Shown in pieces: positions 1 through 5,629 of a stretch of DNA of 15,865 nt; within the stretch, counting starts at the first letter, position 1, and each line of letters begins with the position of its first letter. This stretch comes from Bacteroidales bacterium (GTDB lineage: Bacteria > Bacteroidota > Bacteroidia > Bacteroidales > UBA7960). The stretch is taken from NCBI GenBank assembly GCA_007120675.1, contig SKNE01000164.1, positions 1 to 15,865 on the forward strand, in the 5' to 3' direction. A program made the position numbers and the translations under genes. Below the pieces are notes generated by a model, which was not told where the DNA came from, did no database searches, and worked only from the letters and a program-made list of their open reading frames with translations.

Positions 1-209
1 TCTTGACAAATGAGGTCATCCGTTCAGGGTTTGCGCACCATGGACAAAGAGGTGTCAATGGTACATCTTAACAAAGATACGGCTTTAAGCGAAAAGAAGC
101 ACCAGCTGGTCCGGCAGCCAGGTCAGTAACAATGGCCCTGCATCTTTTCCTGCCGGCAATGGACCTCGCCCTGGCCGGGATGGCGCCCGGGGCCATTTTC
201 AGGGGGGCA

Positions 210-1433
210 TCAAAAGAACACGTGGTAAACGAAGATGACCCCGAACCCGGTGAGAAAGGCGATACCGGTCAGTGACAAATACCTTTCCCAGGCTTTGGGG
301 CGGTATTGGTCAGGAACCACATCCAGGGCCATCACCCGGTAGTTGATGTAGGCAAAGAGCGGGGAGCTCAGGAAGGAGGTGGTCATGGCCACGGTGAGCA
401 TGTCGCCCAGCTGGTCCACAAAGAAGCGGATCAGCAGGTAAGCCCCCGTTATCCCTGAAAGGAGCCAGAAGTACTGCACTTTCCTGTAGTGGGCCAGCAG
501 GGGGTCAAACAACAGGGTGGTGGTGTGGGTGAGGGAGCGCGGATAGGCATCTATGGTGGTCAGGGTGGTGCTGACCATGGCCGATAAGGCTGCCAGGATG
601 ATCAACGGACGCGCCCAATGTCCGATGGTCTCGCTGTAAAGATCGATCAGCTGGCGGGCAAAAACCGTTCCCTGGGCCGATAACTCCGTGCCACTGCCAT
701 ACATCACCATCTTTCCCAGCACCAGGAAGACAAAGGCCAGGATCACACTGGCATAATAGCCCACGTGGAAGTCGATCATGGTCTCGCGCATCACGGCGGC
801 CTGTTTTCGGAGCTTTTCCTGGGATTTCATCCAGAGGGAAGGCCATACCGAGCTTTCGATGGGCGCGGGCATCCAGCCCATGAACATGATCACAAAGCCG
901 AATGAGGCGGTGGTCCAAGGCGACTCCCCCACATAGCCCGGCTCCGCCACGGGACCGTTGACCAGGCTGATCACCATGGCCACGATGGTGGACAGTCCAA
1001 GCACGGCCACCACCAATTTACCGATGCGGCGCAACAGGCCAAATCCCCCGAAGATGATCACCAGGACGCTGGACGCCATGAACAGGGCCGACCAGGTGGG
1101 GATGCTGATCCCACCGATGCCCAGGTTGGTGGCCAGGCTGCCGGTGATCATGCTCACCCCCGCTATGTTGGCAATGCCTGCCACGAGGTTCAGGACAAAA
1201 AAGAGGACCAGGTAAGGCCTGCCCAGTCGCATATAGCCCTGGAGAATGCTTTCTCCCGTGGCAGCGGTATAGCGCTGACCATACCTGAAGAATGGGTACT
1301 TAAAGAGGTTCACAAGGAAAAGAATGCCCAGCAAGGACCAACCGTAGTGTGCCCCGGCCTGGGTGCTGGCCACCAGGTGGGATCCGCCAATGGCGGCCCC
1401 TGCCAGCAAGATGCCAGGTCCTAAGTAACGCAT
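210..1433 (-). CDS. Divergent Nramp-family (SLC11-like) membrane transporter lacking the DPGN motif
   Basis: This 407-residue, very hydrophobic protein has about ten or eleven predicted membrane segments. It begins Gly-Pro-Gly (residues 5-7) and continues with a segment resembling Nramp TM1, ending in QAGAHYGW (25-32), which matches the conserved Ala-Gly-Ala-x-x-Gly-Tyr part of the family. In canonical Nramp proteins TM1 carries Asp-Pro-Gly-Asn, which binds Mn/Fe; here the equivalent stretch is AIGGSH (14-19), so the Asp and Asn ligands are missing. The TM6 Met-Pro-His motif reads MPAPIE (188-193): Met is kept, His is lost. Family membership is fairly secure, but the substrate is unknown and transport of Mn or Fe should not be assumed. 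The start is the only ATG before the Gly-Pro-Gly. The gene stands alone, divergent from the ROK gene, and has no obvious link to the sugar locus. Confidence 0.85.
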   Translation of the reverse strand: MRYLGPGILLAGAAIGGSHLVASTQAGAHYGWSLLGILFLVNLFKYPFFRYGQRYTAATGESILQGYMRLGRPYLVLFFVLNLVAGIANIAGVSMITGSLATNLGIGGISIPTWSALFMASSVLVIIFGGFGLLRRIGKLVVAVLGLSTIVAMVISLVNGPVAEPGYVGESPWTTASFGFVIMFMGWMPAPIESSVWPSLWMKSQEKLRKQAAVMRETMIDFHVGYYASVILAFVFLVLGKMVMYGSGTELSAQGTVFARQLIDLYSETIGHWARPLIILAALSAMVSTTLTTIDAYPRSLTHTTTLLFDPLLAHYRKVQYFWLLSGITGAYLLIRFFVDQLGDMLTVAMTTSFLSSPLFAYINYRVMALDVVPDQYRPKAWERYLSLTGIAFLTGFGVIFVYHVFF

Positions 1434-1475
1434 AAGACAATGTCAGGTTTTAGCCTACCCCTCCGCAATGTGCTT

Positions 1476-1506
1476 CCCCAAAAAGAAAAGCGTTGCATTT
1501 TTGGGG
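1476..1506. repeat. Inverted repeat (9-bp arms) in the Nramp/ROK divergent region
   Basis: Arms CCCCAAAAA (1476-1484) and TTTTTGGGG (1498-1506) are perfect reverse complements around a 13-base loop. The element lies about 43-73 bases upstream of the Nramp-like start and about 210 bases upstream of the ROK start. It could be an operator or a leader hairpin of the minus-strand gene. No T tract follows it that would make it a clear terminator. The rest of 1434-1715 shows no convincing gene and is AT-rich from about 1648 onward. Confidence 0.6.
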
Positions 1507-1715
1507 GGCTGAAGGATGAAACATGCAGCCCGGGTGTTCACAATTCACATGTAAATAACCACAGAAAACAAAAAAGGTTTAGCCTGGCAGGGTGGTGGCC
1601 GATCAGCCCTGCACCGGAAAAAGATAAGCCATGGCCCGATGAGGCTACTTTTTAATTTATTTTTATTACCTTGCGGCCGTTTTTATACTATTTATAATAC
1701 CAAACATCTTACCCG

Positions 1716-2975
1716 ATGTCTTCTTTAAAACAACACCCAGGTGAAGCCCCCATAGCGAAGTCAGGACCCCAGTCCGTAAAGAAGTTGCTGACAAAGAAGC
1801 GAATACTGGAGACATTTTACAAGGAAGAGAAAAAAACCATCGCTGAACTATGCGAGACCACCAACAGCAGCATTCCATCCATCACGGCCATCATGCACGA
1901 ACTGATGGCCGAGGGTTGGGTGAGCCAGTTTGGCACGGGCGAATCCAAGGGGGGTCGCCGTCCCGCCATGTTCGACCTCAACCCGGAGGGTGGACTCATA
2001 GCGGGCATCGACCTGAGCAGGAAATACAGCCGCCTGGGGGTGTTCAACCTGCACAACGAAGAAGTGTGCGATGTGCTGGAGCTTGGAGAAGGCTTGGAAA
2101 CCACCGGGAACATCCTGGAATTACTGAAGGAAGCGTTTGTTGCCTTGTGGGCAAAGCACGGTATAGACAAGCGTTCCATCCTGGGACTGGGAGTGACCAT
2201 ACCGGGACTGATTGATATCCGCAGCGGGGTAAGCTACAGTTATGACCTGTTTGAGGGCAGGCGGCTTTCGGATGTCTTTGAAGATGTTTTTGGCCTGCCC
2301 ACGGTGATTGAGCACGACACAAAGGCCATGGCCGTGGGTGAGTCCTGGTTCGGACTGGCCCGTGACAAGTCCAATGTCCTGTTTATCAACATCGGCTCCG
2401 GCATCGGACTGGGCATCATTATCGATAACGTATTATACCACGGACACTCAGGATTCTGCGGTGAGTTTGGCCACATCCAGATGGATCCGGAAGGGGCCTT
2501 GTGCTACTGCGGAAAGATCGGATGCCTGGAAACCATTGCATCGGGCACCGCCCTGGTGAAAAAGTCCAGGGAGATGATTGAAGCGGGCAAGAGCTCCATC
2601 ATCAGCCAATTGATGGAAAAGCAGGGCGGCAAACTGAAGCTGGCGACCATCATCGAAGCAGCTAAGCTGGGCGACCTCTTCGCCATCGAGCTCATCGAGG
2701 GGGCCGGCGAAGAGCTGGCCAAGGGGATGGCGGTGCTCATCCACCTGTTCAACCCGGAGGCCATCATCATCGGAGGAGAGATGGCCGAAGCCGGGAACCT
2801 GATCACCGACCCGGTGAAGCAAAAGCTGAACAAGTACACCATGCTGCGCCTGAAGCAGGACACCAAGATATGGTTGTCAGCCCTGAAGGAAAAGGCAGGC
2901 CTCTACGGCACCCTGCCGCTGGTGTTCAAACATACCCTGGACCGTAAGTACGGCAATGGCCCGGGCTCCTGCTGA
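1716..2975 (+). CDS. ROK-family transcriptional regulator (NagC/Mlc-like)
   Basis: The 419-residue protein has an N-terminal winged-helix region (about 22-85: KKRILETFYKEEKKTIAELC, then a recognition helix around SSIPSITAIMHEL and a basic wing GGRRP), followed by a ROK sugar-kinase-like domain. The ROK zinc signature is intact: His253 in GEFGHI, then CYCGKIGC (263-270) and Glu272. The sugar-site residues Asp201 and Glu250 are also present. The kinase phosphate loop is not: the usual Asp-Ile-Gly-Gly-Thr is GIDLSR at 97-102. It is therefore expected to sense a sugar rather than phosphorylate one. NagC-type relatives respond to amino-sugar phosphates or free sugars, and the downstream HexNAc genes make such a ligand plausible (inference). 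It is convergent with the DUF3472 lipoprotein gene. The ATG at 1716 immediately follows an AT-rich, promoter-like stretch. Its 3' end is partly duplicated downstream. Confidence 0.93.
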   Translation: MSSLKQHPGEAPIAKSGPQSVKKLLTKKRILETFYKEEKKTIAELCETTNSSIPSITAIMHELMAEGWVSQFGTGESKGGRRPAMFDLNPEGGLIAGIDLSRKYSRLGVFNLHNEEVCDVLELGEGLETTGNILELLKEAFVALWAKHGIDKRSILGLGVTIPGLIDIRSGVSYSYDLFEGRRLSDVFEDVFGLPTVIEHDTKAMAVGESWFGLARDKSNVLFINIGSGIGLGIIIDNVLYHGHSGFCGEFGHIQMDPEGALCYCGKIGCLETIASGTALVKKSREMIEAGKSSIISQLMEKQGGKLKLATIIEAAKLGDLFAIELIEGAGEELAKGMAVLIHLFNPEAIIIGGEMAEAGNLITDPVKQKLNKYTMLRLKQDTKIWLSALKEKAGLYGTLPLVFKHTLDRKYGNGPGSC

Positions 2976-3068
2976 AACATACTGGCGTTTCTCCACCATA
3001 CCGGTGATCCCCGCAAACGGACAATCCTCCGGGAAGCTCACCCCGGGCTCCTGCTGAAACGTACTGGC
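2960..3068. repeat. Direct repeat duplicating the 3' end of the ROK gene
   Basis: A 27-base unit (2960-2986) that includes the ROK stop codon (2973-2975) recurs at 3042-3068 with a single mismatch (A2979 versus G3061). The offset is 82 bases. The second copy lies in the intergenic gap before the convergent lipoprotein gene. Because 82 is not a multiple of 3, the copy is out of frame and does not extend the protein. The unit contains the self-complementary GCCCGGG core. No clear T-tailed terminator is visible between these convergent genes. Confidence 0.8.
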
Positions 3069-3080
3069 CCTCACCCGGCC

Positions 3081-4397
3081 TTACGGCAGCTCCGACAAGT
3101 CGATGTCGGGCGGAATGCCCAGGGGAGTGCGGCTGTGCTGTGAGTCGATGGCTGTGTTGTCGCTGAAAAAGCCACAGTTCTTCATGAAAAAGCCATTGGC
3201 TCCCTGTTGCTGTCCCCCTGCATAATCCAGTCGCGCATTGTCCCTGGCCGTGGCATCGGCCGTAAAGGTGGCCGTGGTCAGCTCGTGCCACTGACCCGAG
3301 GTATCCTTGACCCACTGGTTGTTGTAGTGGCCTTCCCTTGGCAGGGCGCCCGTGGAGGTGACGAAGTTTTCCAGGAAAGAGTGGATGTTTTGCAAATACC
3401 TGTTGGTGAGCGGACGGCGCCAGCTGGCAATCAACCGCCACTCGCCCTCATCGGGTGAATGAAAGTAGGCGGTATAGTCGGTCTTGTTGTCGCCCGAGGG
3501 CTCTCCCTTCAGCAGGAAACGATAGGTTTGTCCCACCTGCCAGTTATACACCAGGTAACTCTGTCCGCCAGAGCCCTCGTGTCCGAAGTCCTGGGTAATC
3601 ACCCCCTCCCCCTTTCGCAGGAGCTCCACGCGCTGGTCGTCGGGAATCTCATCCGGGAAATCGGTGTCATAGGGACTCCAAACCGAAAAGAGCACCCTGC
3701 GCTCGTGGCCTGAGTTGACCTGCATGCCGAAATAACCATCCCGGAACCCATTGGCCATGAAGAAAGAACCGATCACATCGCTTCCTTCCGGAATGTGCAG
3801 CTCATTGTAAAACCACCTCACGTTGCCCGCCTGTGGGGGGATGCCGTAGCCCAGGTGGACCGACGGACCCCTTCGTCCCCAGTAAAAATAGTCTTCGTTC
3901 ACATAGTAGACCCCAGCCTGGGTGGCACTCCCCCCCAGGACCACGCTGGGAACGTGGGCAAAATCCAGGCTCTCCCTGGATACCCCCTGCAGGTCAAGGT
4001 AGTAATAGCCAGGCCCCTGGATGTCGAAGGTGCCCAGGTAGACCTCCTCGTAAGCGTCGCCGCTGAGCGCTATCTCCTTTTCGGTGTCCCCAAATCGGGC
4101 CAGCAGGACAGAGGTACCGCTTTCTGCGCGGCCCCTGAAGCCAAGGTGCAATTCACCCCCGCTCCTTAACCAGAACCAGGTGCGCTTCACCGCCTCCGGA
4201 TTGGTCCAGCTCTGGGCGCCAACGTCCCACACCTGGGGGTTGGGAGAATCCGGATTCAGAAAAAACCAGCTGTTGCCCTCGGTGGGCACACTGATGTGCA
4301 TGGCCGGGTTTTCCACTTCATCGTCCTTGCTGCAGGATACATTAATTAATAAGAGTCCCACCGCCAGGACCGACACAACATACTTGAGGTTTTTCAT
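3081..4397 (-). CDS. Lipoprotein with DUF5077-like and DUF3472-like domains
   Basis: This 438-residue protein has a lipoprotein signal peptide ending in a lipobox with Cys22, followed by Ser-Lys-Asp-Asp-Glu, an acidic stretch like the surface-export signals known in Bacteroidota lipoproteins. Residues about 30-155 resemble the beta-sandwich DUF5077 domain, and about 185-370 resemble DUF3472 (GYFGMQVNS, SVWSPYDTDFP, and a GQTYRF-type strand leading to SWRRP). The pairing DUF5077 then DUF3472 is a recurring architecture of Bacteroidota secreted proteins; its biochemical role is not established as far as I know. Carbohydrate binding or processing is plausible given the neighbouring PUL. The gene is divergent from the F5/8 lipoprotein gene and shares its AT-rich control region, suggesting co-regulation (inference). 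No catalytic residues can be assigned from the sequence alone. Confidence 0.85.
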   Translation of the reverse strand: MKNLKYVVSVLAVGLLLINVSCSKDDEVENPAMHISVPTEGNSWFFLNPDSPNPQVWDVGAQSWTNPEAVKRTWFWLRSGGELHLGFRGRAESGTSVLLARFGDTEKEIALSGDAYEEVYLGTFDIQGPGYYYLDLQGVSRESLDFAHVPSVVLGGSATQAGVYYVNEDYFYWGRRGPSVHLGYGIPPQAGNVRWFYNELHIPEGSDVIGSFFMANGFRDGYFGMQVNSGHERRVLFSVWSPYDTDFPDEIPDDQRVELLRKGEGVITQDFGHEGSGGQSYLVYNWQVGQTYRFLLKGEPSGDNKTDYTAYFHSPDEGEWRLIASWRRPLTNRYLQNIHSFLENFVTSTGALPREGHYNNQWVKDTSGQWHELTTATFTADATARDNARLDYAGGQQQGANGFFMKNCGFFSDNTAIDSQHSRTPLGIPPDIDLSELP

Positions 4398-4550
4398 GGG
4401 TTTTTGATTTTTTTAAAAAAAATGCGTGGCCTTTTTCCACTGTCGCATTCATACGTTTGTTTATGATGACTTGCCTGTATCGCTTGTTTGATATGGATTT
4501 CAGGACATTGTTCATCTCCCGTCCATTTTGTCCGTAACCCTTTGAGAACA

Positions 4551-4558
4551 CAAATTTA
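4551..4558 (-). promoter_or_regulatory. Candidate -7 element for the DUF3472 lipoprotein gene
   Basis: Read on the minus strand this is TAAATTTG, a full match to the Bacteroidota -7 consensus TAnnTTTG. It lies about 154 bases upstream of the lipoprotein start. No TTG is present at the expected -33 distance, where the sequence is only A and T with some G, so the call is weak. Confidence 0.35.
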
Positions 4559-4605
4559 TAAATTTTTTTGTTAAATTTTTGTTATTTTTAAAAATACTTA
4601 ATATC

Positions 4606-4635
4606 TTGCACCCACTTTTAATTATATTTTATTTG
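4606..4635 (+). promoter_or_regulatory. Candidate promoter of the F5/8 lipoprotein-susCD operon
   Basis: TTG at 4606-4608 is followed after 19 bases by TTTATTTG at 4628-4635. This fits the Bacteroidota primary-sigma pattern TTG-N(about 17-23)-TAnnTTTG with one mismatch in the -7 box. Transcription would begin near 4642, giving a leader of roughly 90 bases before the lipoprotein start at 4731. Confidence 0.5.
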
Positions 4636-4684
4636 AATGGCTGGCTTTTGTTTTTGGAATAACGAACTGTTTGCATCATAACAT

Positions 4685-4697
4685 GGGGCGTTGCCCC
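4685..4697 (+). other. Small hairpin in the leader of the susCD operon
   Basis: GGGGC (4685-4689) and GCCCC (4693-4697) form a perfect 5-bp stem around a GTT loop, about 35 bases upstream of the first start codon. It would lie in the 5' leader if the candidate promoter is correct. It is short, so a regulatory role is only a possibility. Confidence 0.35.
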
Positions 4698-4730
4698 TCA
4701 TTTTATTCATCATTAACCAACACAAAGATC

Positions 4731-5594
4731 ATGAAAAGACACAGCAAAAAGATGTTGTTCATGTTGTTTGGCTTTTTGGCCGTCGGCGCGGTGATCATCG
4801 CCGGCTGCAGCAAGGACGACGGAAAGCTTCCCGCGGTTGTCACCGCGGAAGTGAGTGAGATCACACACGACTCAGCCATGAGCGGCGGGACGATCACCGA
4901 CGACGGAGGCCTGCGCATCACGGCCATGGGACTGGTCTGGAACACCTCGGGCGATCCCACCGTATCGGACCACTACACCAGCGAGGGGGTCTATACCATC
5001 GATGGGGTGCTGGAAAGGGACTTTGTCAGTCACCTGGACAACCTGGAGCCGGAGACCATGTACTACATGAGGGCCTACGCTGCCAATGAAGAGGGTGTGG
5101 CTTACGGTGAGACAAGGACCTTCGAAACCGATGAGGCAGGCAACATCATCCACCACCTGACGGCGGATATGATCGACGCCTGGACACAGGAGACCTCCGA
5201 GGGCCCCAAAGAGAGCCTGGTGGACGGTGACACATCCACCTACTGGCACTCAGCCTGGTCATCGGGCGTAGAACCGCTGCCCCACTGGATCAAAATCACC
5301 TTCGACCAGGAGAAGTCCATCGGCGGCTTTGACTACACTTTCCGCCAGCCCAGCGGCATCAGCGACCGCCCCAACCATTTCGACTTCCAGGTGAGTAGCA
5401 ACGGAAGCGACTGGACCACCGTGTGGGAATCTGAACCCAACCTGCCCGTCGAACCCGTGGACGCACTGCAGACACTGGAGTTCGGGGAAAACTTCACCTC
5501 CCGGTATTTCCGGATACGCATACTCGATACGCACGACAGCAGGGACTGGACCCACATGAGCACCATCACCGTGTATGAAGTCCTCTCCTATTAA
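4731..5594 (+). CDS. Surface lipoprotein with Fn3-like and F5/8 type C (CBM32-like) domains
   Basis: From the ATG at 4731 the protein has 287 residues and begins with a basic, then hydrophobic signal ending at lipobox Cys26 (AGCSKDD). An upstream in-frame ATG at 4671 would add 20 residues in front of the signal peptide and is rejected. Residues about 33-133 resemble the Fn3-like beta repeats frequent in Bacteroidota surface proteins (SGGTITDDGGLRITAMGLVW, then a PxTMYYMRAYAANEEG-type strand). Residues about 140-285 are a discoidin/F5-8 type C fold (ESLVDGDTSTYWHSAW, PHWIKITFD, FRIRILDT), a fold that includes the CBM32 carbohydrate-binding modules. Cys-Ser-Lys-Asp-Asp suggests surface export. 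As the first gene before susC (35-base gap), it probably acts as a surface glycan-binding protein; ligand specificity cannot be read from the sequence. Confidence 0.88.
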   Translation: MKRHSKKMLFMLFGFLAVGAVIIAGCSKDDGKLPAVVTAEVSEITHDSAMSGGTITDDGGLRITAMGLVWNTSGDPTVSDHYTSEGVYTIDGVLERDFVSHLDNLEPETMYYMRAYAANEEGVAYGETRTFETDEAGNIIHHLTADMIDAWTQETSEGPKESLVDGDTSTYWHSAWSSGVEPLPHWIKITFDQEKSIGGFDYTFRQPSGISDRPNHFDFQVSSNGSDWTTVWESEPNLPVEPVDALQTLEFGENFTSRYFRIRILDTHDSRDWTHMSTITVYEVLSY

Positions 5595-5629
5595 ACAATG
5601 TATATTCCATCAACCAAAATCACACACCT

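Larger units (their letters stand above)
4398..4730. other. AT-rich divergent control region of the PUL
   Basis: This 333-base gap separates the minus-strand DUF3472 lipoprotein gene from the plus-strand SusCD operon. It is much more AT-rich than the flanking genes, with long A and T runs around 4405-4425 and 4550-4635. It holds promoter candidates for both directions and a small leader hairpin near 4685-4697. I see no credible coding sequence in it; open frames crossing it lack protein-like composition. Confidence 0.75.

Noticed and set aside
10..129. Plus-strand 39-codon open frame at the left edge
   Set aside because: Short, no recognisable features and no clear ribosome site. A minus-strand ATG at 17-19 that runs off the edge is also too short to judge.
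171..195. GC-rich imperfect hairpin left of the Nramp-like gene as its terminator
   Set aside because: The stem needs a bulge and no T tract follows it on the minus strand.
1440..1655. Plus-strand 71-codon open frame in the Nramp/ROK gap
   Set aside because: No recognisable domain, composition is not protein-like, and it overlaps the inverted repeat and the upstream control regions of both flanking genes.
4671..4730. Upstream in-frame start for the F5/8 lipoprotein
   Set aside because: It would place 20 polar residues before the signal peptide, and the segment contains the leader hairpin. The ATG at 4731 gives a normal lipoprotein signal.
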